A stretch of DNA of 64,000 nt from NCBI RefSeq assembly GCF_002776695.1, contig NZ_LFJC01000003.1:3610076-3674075 (forward strand), written 5' to 3'. Numbering within the stretch: the first letter of the stretch is position 1; every line of letters starts with the position of its first letter. The notes beneath the pieces are model-generated. The model searched no databases, was not told the origin of the DNA, and saw only the letters and a program-made list of their open reading frames with translations. The position numbers and the translations under genes were made by a program. Source of the DNA: Bradyrhizobium nitroreducens. Its GTDB lineage: Bacteria > Pseudomonadota > Alphaproteobacteria > Rhizobiales > Xanthobacteraceae. Positions 26,926 to 35,039 of the stretch are shown piece after piece.

Positions 26926-27585
26926 CTAGCTGCTTAGAGTGGGCTTGGACGGTTTGAGTTCATCGTCGGCCTTCACCGCGACGAAGCGGGTGCCGTCGCG
27001 ATCGACCAGCAGGACCATGGTTCCCTGCGGCAGGGGCGATGATGACGGCGCGGCGACCGCCCAGACGAAATGGCGGTTGCCGTGGATGTCGGCGACGCTG
27101 ACCTTGCCGGGCGGCCCCTGGTCGAGCGGGCCGATGACCACCTCGCCGATGCGGCCGACGAGGTCCCCAAGGCCGACGGCGTAGCTTTCGTCCTTCGGAA
27201 TGATCCGCGCGATGGCTCGGCTGGCGGCGCGGACCAGGGGAACCGAGACCCCGAGGGCCCCGACCGAGGCGGCCGTCGCCGGCAAGGGCCCCGCCACCAT
27301 CCGCGCGACGTCCTGGATCAGGAAGCCGGTGATTGAGAAGGCGCCGAGCAACAGCAGCAGGAAGATCAAGAGCGGCACGCCGCCGACATTGATCCAGGAG
27401 ATCGCGTTGATGACGCCATTGTCGCTGGGATGACCGAAATCGATGTTGGTGCCGAGCATCTCGCTCAAGGAGGCCCCGACCAGCATCGAGACCACCTCGA
27501 TCGAGCCAACGATGAGGATCATGGCCGCCGCGATTGCGAACGGCCGCACCTCCGGCATCATGACGTGTTCGAGCAGGGCGCTCAT
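26926..27585 (-). CDS. yqiJ: YqiJ-like membrane protein with OB-fold/NfeD-type C-terminus
   Basis: 219 residues. Three membrane segments (FAIAAAMILIVGSIEVVSML, VPLLIFLLLLLGAFSITGFL, and ATAASVGALGVSVPLV) precede a soluble OB-fold domain (about 140-205: LGDLVGRIGEVVIGPLDQG, GKVSVADIHGNRHFVW). NfeD/YqiJ proteins pair with SPFH proteins, and here the flotillin follows. It starts 10 bp after the end of the PspA-like gene. It is probably a membrane partner that assembles with the flotillin scaffold. Confidence 0.85.
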   Translation of the reverse strand: MSALLEHVMMPEVRPFAIAAAMILIVGSIEVVSMLVGASLSEMLGTNIDFGHPSDNGVINAISWINVGGVPLLIFLLLLLGAFSITGFLIQDVARMVAGPLPATAASVGALGVSVPLVRAASRAIARIIPKDESYAVGLGDLVGRIGEVVIGPLDQGPPGKVSVADIHGNRHFVWAVAAPSSSPLPQGTMVLLVDRDGTRFVAVKADDELKPSKPTLSS

Positions 27586-27595
27586 GACACGGCAC

Positions 27596-28750
27596 TCAGG
27601 AGCGCGACTTCAGCCGCGCCAGCCTCGCCGCAATTTCCTTGTCGCGATGAAGCGCGCTGAGCTCGTCGATGTCGCTCGAATATGGGATTCCGGGTGGCAC
27701 CCCGGTGGCCCGCGCCACTGCCCTGCCCGCGCGCAGCGCCTTCGCGGCCGCGGAGCTGCCGCCCCGCTTGCGGGACGACGTCGAGGCCTGATGGCTTGCG
27801 GCAGTCTCGCTCTTTTCGAGATCGGCGCGGCGTTGCTCGGCGTCCTGGAGCGCTGACAGCACCGCACGCAGCGAGGTGACGCATTGCTCGATCTTCTCGT
27901 TGTTCTCGTCGATGGCACGAGAGAGCACCTCGAATTGCGCCTCCAGATCCATCTGCCGCGCGATGCCGGCGCGGGCGAGGTCATCGCGCCCGTCGGTGAT
28001 CGCCCCTTCGATCTTGGTCGCGAGATCGGCCATCTCGCGCTCGATCTCGGTGCGGCGCGCGTTGAGGCGGTATTCCTCGGCACGCGCAGCGGCGAGCGCG
28101 TCGCGCGCCTCGCTCTCGGCGTGCTCGATCTCGCGGATGGCCTGGCCGACCACTTTCAGCTTGTTCTTGCCCTCCGCCTGCTCGATCGCGTCATAGGCGA
28201 TGCCGGCGATCAGACGTCCGACCCGGGACAGGAAATTGTCGGGGGCGGCAGCGATGGTATCCATAGCGTTCTCCTCCTCTGGCAGAGTGTTCGGCGTGAC
28301 GCCGTAGTGAACTTCGAAGCCATCGTCGGTGCGGATGAGGCGTGCGGGCACGCTCTGCCCCCAGCCCTCGGCGTAGCCGGCGTAATCGAAGGGCACGCTG
28401 AAGCGCCCTTGCACGGTCGCAATCGAAATGGTGGCCGGGCCCTTGATCTTGGCGAGCTTGTCGTCGAGCGGTAGACGACGGCCCTGCGCCGCGCGATATT
28501 CGGCGCGGTCGCGCAGGCCCAGCGTCACCAGGCGCGACGGCAGCGCCGTTGCCTTGCGGATCGGCTCATAGGCGTGGGCATGGAGCAGCACGACGTTGGA
28601 GCCGACATTGTGGCTCCGCGCGACCTCATCGAGGATCTCCATCATGCGGTCATAGGCCTCAAACGTCGCCTCCAGGGCGGCCTTAGCGGCCGGGTCAGGG
28701 GCAAGCCTGTAACGCAGCGCAGACGGCGCGTTTCGGGGCGACTGGCTCAT
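27596..28750 (-). CDS. Composite protein: TnpB-like N-terminal region joined to PspA/IM30-like coiled coil
   Basis: 384 residues in one open frame. Residues about 10-160 resemble the N-terminal part of IS605-family TnpB proteins: RYRLAPDPAAKAALEATFEA, LPSRLVTLGLRDRAEYRAA, and a beta-rich part with ATISIATVQGRFSVPF and ARLIRTDDGFEVHYGV. No RuvC nuclease domain follows. Residues 163-330 are instead a PspA/IM30-like coiled coil (SRVGRLIAGIAYDAIEQAE, QAIREIEHAESEARDALAAA). A Ser/Arg/Ala-rich tail ends the protein. Met163 (28264) has a strong ribosome site (AGAGGAGG) 8 nt upstream, so a PspA-only product (27596-28264, 222 residues) may also be made. It heads the operon with YqiJ and YqiK homologues. 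The TnpB resemblance is from memory of motifs and needs a profile search. Confidence 0.7.
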   Translation of the reverse strand: MSQSPRNAPSALRYRLAPDPAAKAALEATFEAYDRMMEILDEVARSHNVGSNVVLLHAHAYEPIRKATALPSRLVTLGLRDRAEYRAAQGRRLPLDDKLAKIKGPATISIATVQGRFSVPFDYAGYAEGWGQSVPARLIRTDDGFEVHYGVTPNTLPEEENAMDTIAAAPDNFLSRVGRLIAGIAYDAIEQAEGKNKLKVVGQAIREIEHAESEARDALAAARAEEYRLNARRTEIEREMADLATKIEGAITDGRDDLARAGIARQMDLEAQFEVLSRAIDENNEKIEQCVTSLRAVLSALQDAEQRRADLEKSETAASHQASTSSRKRGGSSAAAKALRAGRAVARATGVPPGIPYSSDIDELSALHRDKEIAARLARLKSRS

Positions 28751-28752
28751 GG

Positions 28753-28781
28753 AAAGCACTAAAGCACCATTTTAGTGCTTT
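28753..28781. promoter_or_regulatory. Perfect dyad at the start of the PspA-like operon
   Basis: AAAGCACTAAA (28753-28763) and TTTAGTGCTTT (28771-28781) are exact 11-bp inverted copies with a 7-nt spacer. The element ends 2 nt before the start codon at 28750. On the coding strand a TAAAAT (-10-like) falls in the left arm and spacer. This looks like an operator for a dimeric regulator; the alternative is an mRNA hairpin that masks the start. Confidence 0.55.
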
Positions 28782-28969
28782 AGGAAGAGAGGGTACGATC
28801 ACGTTCCACTGATCCTTGTGCACTCCAGGGATTGGTCGCTGTCGCCCGGGGCCGCGTTCAAATGCGGGCTATCACCTCTAGATCACCGCCGATCAAGACT
28901 TCTTGCACGCGCGGGTTGCAATTTTAGCGAAAGTTCGCGCGAAGTTGGAACGCAGGCGCCGTAGGAGGA

Positions 28970-29055
28970 CGTAGGGCGGATTGGCCGAAGAGTCATCCGC
29001 AGCATTCACCTCCGCGGCGAGGATGGCGCGGATTAAGCTTCGCTAACGCCCTACG
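28970..29055. repeat. Palindromic repeat, CGTAGGGCGGATT type
   Basis: Left arm CGTAGGGCGGATT with GCCGAAG, right arm GCGGATTAAGCTTCGCTAAC ending CGCCCTACG. The arms are imperfect inverted copies around a GC-rich centre. It sits downstream of the RidA gene and upstream of the PspA-like operon. I recall this family as common in Bradyrhizobium and related Rhizobiales. Confidence 0.7.
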
Positions 29056-29061
29056 CTGCTC

Positions 29062-29445
29062 TTACGGCCGCCGGCAGACCAGATCGATCTCGATCAAGGC
29101 GTCGTACGCCAAGCCAGTGACACCGACGCAGGTGCGGGCTGGCAGGCGGTCCGTCGGAAAGTACGTGCGATAGGTCTCGTTCATCGCCGCATAATCTTCC
29201 TTGAAGCGCGTCAGATAGATCCGTGTCATCACGACGTGATCGAAGCCGAGATCGAGCCCCGCCAGAACAATCTTCAAGTTCTCCATCACCGCGCGGGTCT
29301 GCGCGACGATGCCGTCGGGCAGTACGCCCGGCGCTTGCGGCGTGTCCGGCATCTGGCCGGTGACGAAGACGAAGCCGTCGGTCTCCACGGCGTGGCTGAA
29401 GGGTGCGACCGGCTTCGGGCCGCCGCTGATCATGTGGAATTTCAC
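29062..29445 (-). CDS. RidA/YjgF family enamine-imine deaminase
   Basis: 127 residues with the Rid family pattern: PVAPFSHAVETDGFVFVTGQ, VAQTRAVMENLKIVLAGLDL, VVMTRIYLTRFKEDYAAMNE and the active-site end PARTCVGVTGLAYDALIEID, where the Arg binds the carboxylate. Rid proteins hydrolyse reactive imines or enamines, and homologues serve in amide and pyrimidine breakdown. GTG at 29445 has AAGGA 8 nt upstream and is preferred; ATG at 29433 is the alternative. It follows the AraC-amidase gene by 14 bp and closes the operon. Confidence 0.88.
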   Translation of the reverse strand: MKFHMISGGPKPVAPFSHAVETDGFVFVTGQMPDTPQAPGVLPDGIVAQTRAVMENLKIVLAGLDLGFDHVVMTRIYLTRFKEDYAAMNETYRTYFPTDRLPARTCVGVTGLAYDALIEIDLVCRRP

Positions 29446-29459
29446 CGAGAATGTCCTTG

Positions 29460-31892
29460 TTAAGGTGCGTCCTGAAACAGGCGCTTGCTGAGGATGGCGT
29501 GCACGCCCCAATTGCCGTCGACGACTTGCGTGACGCCGAAATCGACGGCGGCGGACATCAGCGCGATCGCCTCGTCCTCGCTGAGGCCTTTGACGTTCAT
29601 CAGGAAGCGCCGCATCTTGCGGAACGCGTCCTTCATGGCGAGATCGAGCGACGACTTTGCGTAGACCTCGCTCTGCCCCTTGGCGCCGAACTCCGCGAGG
29701 TAGTTCGGATGGCTGAAGCCGGTCAGCACCCAATCGGTCGCAGTCTCGATCAGGGGATAAGAGAGATCGGCGAAGGGCTGGCCGGCAAGATCGGCCTTCT
29801 TGTGCAGGATCACCTCGAAGGTGCCGGTCATCGAGCATTCGATCGCGGTGCCGCTCAACTCGCCGTCGCCTTGCGTGGCGTGGGGATCGCCGACCGACAA
29901 CAGCGCGCCGGGGACCGAAACAGGGAGATAGACCGTTGCCCCCTTCCCCAGCCGCCAATTGTCGAGATTGCCGCCGAAATAGGACGGTGGCACCGAGTCG
30001 ATGAAATCGACCTCGCGCGGCGCCACCGCGATCACGCCGAAATGCGGCCGCAAGGGAATCTTGATGCCGTCGAGCACGGCATGCCGGCGCTTGACCGTGC
30101 CGGGCGCCACTGGAACTCCGGGATAATCATAGGCCGCGTGCACCACCCCGAACGGATCGGTTTGCGGCTCCCAGCGGTAGGAATAGAGCGCGCGGGCGTG
30201 CGGCGCGTCGGTGTCGTCGAAGATCTCGTAGATCGTCACGACCTCGCGTGGCTTCGGACCCGCGAGAAACTCGTTGTAGTGATAGCCCCACCAGGCTGCG
30301 ACGGAGGAGCCGAACACGCGGCCTGAATGTTCGGGATGACGGCTTGCGCGCGGCACGATGTCGAGGATCCGCACCTCCAGCACGTCGCCGGGCTGGGCGT
30401 CCTTCACCGCCACGGGACCCGTGCAGATGTGCACGCCAAAGCCTTCGCCGGCACCGCGTCCGAACACGCTGGCATCCATCGGACCCGCGCCGCGACGATC
30501 CACGTTCTTCCTGGCCTTGGTCCAGCCGAACACGCTTTCAGCGGCGGCATCGCCCGCGATCATCAGCTCGGGGTCGTCGGATGCATGCTGGGTCAGCGTC
30601 TCGATGGTGATGGTATCGCCCGAGGCGATCTCGAGCTGCGGCTGCAGCGAACGGCTGAAATAGCCCCAGTGAACACGGTTGGCTTCGATCGGGAGATGAT
30701 GGTGCTTGCGACCCTCAGCTCTCGGCTCATCGAAGTCGGCGAGGCAGACATTGCTGCGCGCCTCCGTACCGGTCTGATGCGCGCGGAGCTGTGCCAGCGC
30801 GTCCTGCGGCCAGCCGCGCTGACCGATGGTTCCGTGCTGCAACGTCGCGCGCTCGGCCTCCTGCTGGCGAAACTCGCGCGGCGGCAGGCCGAAGCGGTGG
30901 CGGAAGGCGCGGCTGAAATGCGCGGAATCGCCAAAGCCATAGGCGTAGGCGATCTCCGAGATCGAACGATGCGCCTCGGTCGGATTGGACAGGTCGGCCC
31001 AGGCACGCTGAAGCCGTCGCTCGCGAACGTAGTGAGTGAAATTGTCGCCGACCGTCTCGAACAGTTTTTGCAGATAGCGTTCGGAAATGCCCTCGGCTTG
31101 CGCCACGCGGGCCGGCACCAGGTCGGGATCGTCGAGGCGACGCTCGATGGTCTGGCAGATCCGGTGCAGCAGCGCGGCCTGCGCCGCACTGGATCCGGCA
31201 TCGGAGGTCGACGCCGCCAGCTGATGCGCGAGCGTCAGGAGAAGATCGACGAGCGACTGCGCGAGCGAATTCCATTCGGCGTCACTCAACGTGTCGAGCG
31301 TGCGCGCGGCCGCATCCAGCAGACGCGAGAACACGTCGGCAAAGCCGGTGGTCGGCACGACCCGGGGCTCGCCGAGCCGCGGCTTGCCCGAAAGGCGCCC
31401 GTGCAGCGCTTCCGAGGTCACCGACAGCACGATGGCGCGCATGTCGCGCTGGAACACGATGCTCCAATCGCCGCTGCGCGGCAGCAGCACGAGGTGGCCG
31501 ACGGGAACGATACGATGACTGCCGGCGCTCTTCAGCACCATGCCGTCCTCGACCGGCATCAGAGCGATGGGCAGGTCCTCGTTCGCTCGCGAGAGCGGAC
31601 CGACGCTCTGCGCGCCCGCAGCCATGCGCGTCAACGCGACGCCTGCGGCGTGCCGGTGCGAGGCGGTCGCGTGTCCGTCGAAGAGGCCGTGACCACCCGC
31701 CGGCTGCAGGCCAACCGCGGCCAGCACGTCCCGCCAGGCCTCGGGGCGGTCGTCTTGCGCGTAGGACTCGCTCGTGAACGGACGGAAGCTCATCGGTTCG
31801 ACCCAGATTGCAGTGGATCGAAGCAACCTCTGTGCCAGACGCGCGCGGTCATCCGTCGCAGCGACGGGCCGCAAATGCGGGTTCTCCTTCAC
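29460..31892 (-). CDS. AraC-type regulator fused to acetamidase/formamidase
   Basis: 810 residues in one frame. Residues about 35-340 are an AraC-type regulator: an AraC-binding-like sensor domain and two HTHs ending with VRERRLQRAWADLS, ISEIAYAYGFGDSAHFSRAF and RHRFGLPPREFR. A 55-residue linker leads to a complete FmdA/AmdA-type amidase (about 398-810): VHWGYFSRSLQPQLEIASGD, GAGEGFGVHICTGPVAV, SVGDPHATQGDGELSGTAIE, VTQVVDGNWGVHAI. The amidase half parallels the stand-alone amidase encoded 36 bp upstream. The start is GTG at 31892, or ATG at 31793 (MSFRPFTSES). A regulator joined to an enzyme suggests direct sensing of substrate or product. Confidence 0.88.
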   Translation of the reverse strand: MKENPHLRPVAATDDRARLAQRLLRSTAIWVEPMSFRPFTSESYAQDDRPEAWRDVLAAVGLQPAGGHGLFDGHATASHRHAAGVALTRMAAGAQSVGPLSRANEDLPIALMPVEDGMVLKSAGSHRIVPVGHLVLLPRSGDWSIVFQRDMRAIVLSVTSEALHGRLSGKPRLGEPRVVPTTGFADVFSRLLDAAARTLDTLSDAEWNSLAQSLVDLLLTLAHQLAASTSDAGSSAAQAALLHRICQTIERRLDDPDLVPARVAQAEGISERYLQKLFETVGDNFTHYVRERRLQRAWADLSNPTEAHRSISEIAYAYGFGDSAHFSRAFRHRFGLPPREFRQQEAERATLQHGTIGQRGWPQDALAQLRAHQTGTEARSNVCLADFDEPRAEGRKHHHLPIEANRVHWGYFSRSLQPQLEIASGDTITIETLTQHASDDPELMIAGDAAAESVFGWTKARKNVDRRGAGPMDASVFGRGAGEGFGVHICTGPVAVKDAQPGDVLEVRILDIVPRASRHPEHSGRVFGSSVAAWWGYHYNEFLAGPKPREVVTIYEIFDDTDAPHARALYSYRWEPQTDPFGVVHAAYDYPGVPVAPGTVKRRHAVLDGIKIPLRPHFGVIAVAPREVDFIDSVPPSYFGGNLDNWRLGKGATVYLPVSVPGALLSVGDPHATQGDGELSGTAIECSMTGTFEVILHKKADLAGQPFADLSYPLIETATDWVLTGFSHPNYLAEFGAKGQSEVYAKSSLDLAMKDAFRKMRRFLMNVKGLSEDEAIALMSAAVDFGVTQVVDGNWGVHAILSKRLFQDAP

Positions 31893-31927
31893 GCGCTCAT
31901 CCCGAATAGCGAATGCGCTTCAACGCA

Positions 31928-33169
31928 TTAGTCGCACCGAAAAATGTTCTTGCGGATCGTGCCGTGGACGCCCCAATTGGCGTCGACCACCTGGGTGACG
32001 CCGAAATCGGCGCCGACCGACAGCAGCGAGATCGCCTCGTCCTCGCTGAGACCGTGCACTGTCATCAGAAACCGGCGGAGTTTTCTGAACGCATCGCGCA
32101 TCGCACGGTCGAGACTCGAGTGATTGGCAATCTCGGTTTGCGCATCTGCACCGAGCGCGGCCAGGTAGTTCGGATAGGTAAAGCCGTAGAACGACCAGGC
32201 ATGATCGGTTTCGAGCATGGGGTGGTCGAGGCCTTCGAGATTGGTGCCGGCCAGATCGGCCTTCTTGTGCAGGATGAATTCGAAATCGCCGGTCAGCGAG
32301 GTCTCGATCGCGGTGCCGCCGAGCTCGCTGTCGCCTTGCGCGGCATGGGGATCGCCGACCGAGAAATAGGCGCCTGATACGGCGACCGGATAGAACATTC
32401 GCGCGCCCTTGCCGATGCGCCAGTCGTCGATATTGCCGCCGGTATAGCTCGGCGGGATCGAGCTGACGAAATCGGCTTCCGATGGCGCGAGGCCCATGGT
32501 GCCGAAGTGCAATCGTGCAGGCACCTTTACGCTGGAGAGGATGTTCTCGCGCTTCCTGATGGTGGCGTGATCGACGCGCACGCCGGGATAGTCGATGGTC
32601 GGATGCACGATGCCGTCGGGGTCGGTCTGCGGCGTCCAGACGTAATTATAGACGGCCTTCGCGTAGGGCTCGCCGGAGGTATCGAGCTCGAAGATGGTGA
32701 CGACCTCGCGCGGCTTCGGCTCCTCGATGAGATCGTGGTAGTGGAAGCCCCAGTTCGCCGCGACGTTGGAGCCGAAGCAGCGGCCGGCATGGCAGGCGCT
32801 GCAGCTCGGCCGCGGCCGGACGTCGAGAATGCGCACTTCGAGAATGTCACCGGGCTCGGCGCCTTCGATTGCGACCGGACCGGTGAGGAGATGCACGCCG
32901 ATCCCCTCGCCTGCGCCGCGGATGAACGGGCCCTCGACGGGGCCGGAGCCGCGGCGCGCCACCGCCTTGTGCTCCCGGGTCCACTGGAACACGCTCTCGG
33001 CGCCGGGATCGCCCTGGATCATGCGCTCGTAATCGTCATTCGCATGATGCGTGAGCGTCTCGATCGTGGCGCGATCTCCGGAACGCAGCGTCAGGGCCGG
33101 TGCGACCGCCTTGGAGAAATAGCCCCAGTGAACGGTCTTCGGCGAAACCGGCAGCGTGACATGCTTCAT
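31928..33169 (-). CDS. Acetamidase/formamidase family amidohydrolase
   Basis: 413 residues covering the whole FmdA/AmdA domain: VHWGYFSKAVAPALTLRSGD, GAGEGIGVHLLTGPVAIEGA, KPREVVTIFELDTSG, SVGDPHAAQGDSELGGTAIE and GVTQVVDANWGVHGTI. Family members hydrolyse formamide, acetamide and related amides to ammonia plus an acid. It differs from the fused paralog next door by a Cys cluster, PSCSACHAGRCFGS, where the paralog has RHPEHSGRVFGS; possibly a metal or redox-linked site. It starts 57 bp after the transporter gene. The true amide substrate is unknown. Confidence 0.9.
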   Translation of the reverse strand: MKHVTLPVSPKTVHWGYFSKAVAPALTLRSGDRATIETLTHHANDDYERMIQGDPGAESVFQWTREHKAVARRGSGPVEGPFIRGAGEGIGVHLLTGPVAIEGAEPGDILEVRILDVRPRPSCSACHAGRCFGSNVAANWGFHYHDLIEEPKPREVVTIFELDTSGEPYAKAVYNYVWTPQTDPDGIVHPTIDYPGVRVDHATIRKRENILSSVKVPARLHFGTMGLAPSEADFVSSIPPSYTGGNIDDWRIGKGARMFYPVAVSGAYFSVGDPHAAQGDSELGGTAIETSLTGDFEFILHKKADLAGTNLEGLDHPMLETDHAWSFYGFTYPNYLAALGADAQTEIANHSSLDRAMRDAFRKLRRFLMTVHGLSEDEAISLLSVGADFGVTQVVDANWGVHGTIRKNIFRCD

Positions 33170-33226
33170 GACTTCAACTCTTCTGACCTGGCTCTTCGGG
33201 AGTCTCGAATCCTGCGGCGACGGCGC

Positions 33227-34843
33227 TCATCGCACCGCCTCCGGCGTCTTGTCGGCTTCCATCACACTGAGGAAGCGCGCCGTCAGCGGATTGCGGGGAT
33301 TGGTGAGCACCTCGTGCGCCGGTCCCTCCTCGATGATCGCGCCCCCGCTCAGGAACGCGACGCGGTCGGCGACCTCGTCGGCGAAGCGGATCTGGTGCGT
33401 CGAGATGATCATGGTGAGGCCGTCGTCGATGGCAAGGCGGCGGATCACCTCCAGCACTTCGTTGACGAGCTCGGGATCGAGCGCGGAGGTCGGCTCGTCG
33501 AGCAACAGCACGCTCGGGTTCGGTGCCAGCGCGCGCGCGATGGCGACGCGCTGCTGCTGGCCGCCGGAGAGATGCCGCGGCAGCGCGTCGGCGCGATGCG
33601 AGAGACCGACGCGGTCGAGCAATTCGGTGGCACGGCGGTCGGCATCGATGCGGGTCATGCCGTGCACCCAGCGCAGGGGGCCGGCGACGTTCTCCTTCGC
33701 CGACAGATGCGCGAACAGATTGAACTGCTGGAACACCATGCCGACGCCGACGCTGGCGCGCTCATTGGCAATGGCGCGCGGCGACAGCCGCTTGCCGTTC
33801 TCGTCGAAGCCGAGGCGGCGTCCGCCGACGCGCAGTGTGCCGGCGTCCCAGTTTTCGAGATGGTTGATACAGCGAAGCAGCGTGCTCTTGCCGGAGCCGC
33901 TGGGACCGAGCAGCGCAACGACCTCGCCGACGCGCACCGTGAGGTCGAGACCGTCCAGGACCTTTTGCGGGCCGTAGCTTTTGGTGAGGTCCTTTGCTTC
34001 CACCGCGATATTGTTGCGCGCGATGGTCGTGGCCCGGCGGGCACGCTCCTCCCGCGTCAGGGCCAGCGGCGGGGTGTCAGCAAGCTCTGCGGGATCTGGA
34101 TCGGCGACGGTCGCATCGGCAAGTTCGAGCTTGGTGGCGAGATCGACGCGGCGCCAGGGCAGATAGTCGGCGAGCTTGCGCTCGCGGCGCGTGGTACGGT
34201 CGAGATCGAGCAGCCATTCGACGAAGAGCTGGATCACACTGATGGTCGCGGTCAGCACGAGATAGAGCAGACCCGACGCGAAGAAGATCGAGAAGAAATC
34301 GAAGGTCGAGGACGCCAGCTGCGTCGAGCGCAGGGTCAGCTCCTGCACCGCGACGACAGAGGCGAGCGATGAATTCTTCAGGGCGCTGACGGCCTCGTTG
34401 CCGAAGGCCGGGATCATGGTGCGGATGGCCTGCGGCGCGATCACCCGGCGCATCAGGACGGACGGTGTCATGCCGAGCGCCTGGCCAGCCGTCAGCTGGC
34501 CGCGATCCACGCCGAGCACGCCGGCGCGCAGCATCTCGGCTATGAACGGCGCCTCGTTGCAGGCGAGCGCGAGGCCGGCTGCCAGCACCGCCGGCAGCTT
34601 GATGCCGATATGCGGCAGCGCGTCGTAGGCGAACACCATCTGCAGGATCAGCGGCGTGCCGCGGAAGATCACGGTATACGCCCTGGCGATTGCCGCAAGG
34701 AGCCAGAAGCGCGAGAGCTGCATCCCTGCGAGGATCAATCCGAGGATCAATCCGCCGCCGAGCCCGAGGGCGGTCACCTCGAGGGTGAGCTCGATGCCCT
34801 CGAGCAGATACGGCATGCTCAGATAGTGAAGGAACAGCGACAT
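33227..34843 (-). CDS. Polar amino-acid-type ABC transporter, permease-ATPase fusion
   Basis: 538 residues. Residues about 1-215 form a HisM-like permease with several membrane helices and the conserved EAA loop region (GQLTAGQALGMTPSVLMRRV). After a linker, residues about 285-538 form the ATPase: Walker A GPSGSGKS, the Q-loop region GMVFQQFNLFAHL, signature LSGGQQQRVAIARAL and Walker B LLLDEPTSALDPE. One chain can thus form a homodimeric transporter core. It belongs with the solute-binding protein upstream and the amidases downstream, so it should import an amino acid or amide-like compound. The fusion architecture is known in this family. Confidence 0.93.
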   Translation of the reverse strand: MSLFLHYLSMPYLLEGIELTLEVTALGLGGGLILGLILAGMQLSRFWLLAAIARAYTVIFRGTPLILQMVFAYDALPHIGIKLPAVLAAGLALACNEAPFIAEMLRAGVLGVDRGQLTAGQALGMTPSVLMRRVIAPQAIRTMIPAFGNEAVSALKNSSLASVVAVQELTLRSTQLASSTFDFFSIFFASGLLYLVLTATISVIQLFVEWLLDLDRTTRRERKLADYLPWRRVDLATKLELADATVADPDPAELADTPPLALTREERARRATTIARNNIAVEAKDLTKSYGPQKVLDGLDLTVRVGEVVALLGPSGSGKSTLLRCINHLENWDAGTLRVGGRRLGFDENGKRLSPRAIANERASVGVGMVFQQFNLFAHLSAKENVAGPLRWVHGMTRIDADRRATELLDRVGLSHRADALPRHLSGGQQQRVAIARALAPNPSVLLLDEPTSALDPELVNEVLEVIRRLAIDDGLTMIISTHQIRFADEVADRVAFLSGGAIIEEGPAHEVLTNPRNPLTARFLSVMEADKTPEAVR

Positions 34844-34897
34844 CAGCCAGCCGTCATGAGAGCGGGATCAAATTTGGTCGAAGGCGGTGGATGGGCT

Positions 34898-35030
34898 GAT
34901 CACCTCTCCCTTGGGGACAGGTCGGATCGCATCGTCCGACGCGATCCGGGTGAGGGGGTACGCTTGCTCCGGAGTTCGCGGTGCCCCCTCACCCGGCGCT
35001 TCGCGCCAACCTGTCCTCGTCGGGAGAAGT
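34898..35030. repeat. Palindromic repeat, CACCTCTCCC/GGGAGAAGT type
   Basis: About 133 bp with nested inverted arms: GATCACCTCTCCC against CGGGAGAAGT, GACAGGT against ACCTGTC, and GGGTGAGGGGG against CCCCCTCACCC. It lies between the binding-protein gene and the transporter gene of the same operon. It could cause partial termination there, lowering expression downstream of the binding protein. I recall it as a frequent Bradyrhizobium/Rhodopseudomonas repeat. Confidence 0.7.
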
Positions 35031-35039
35031 AAGCCGCAC

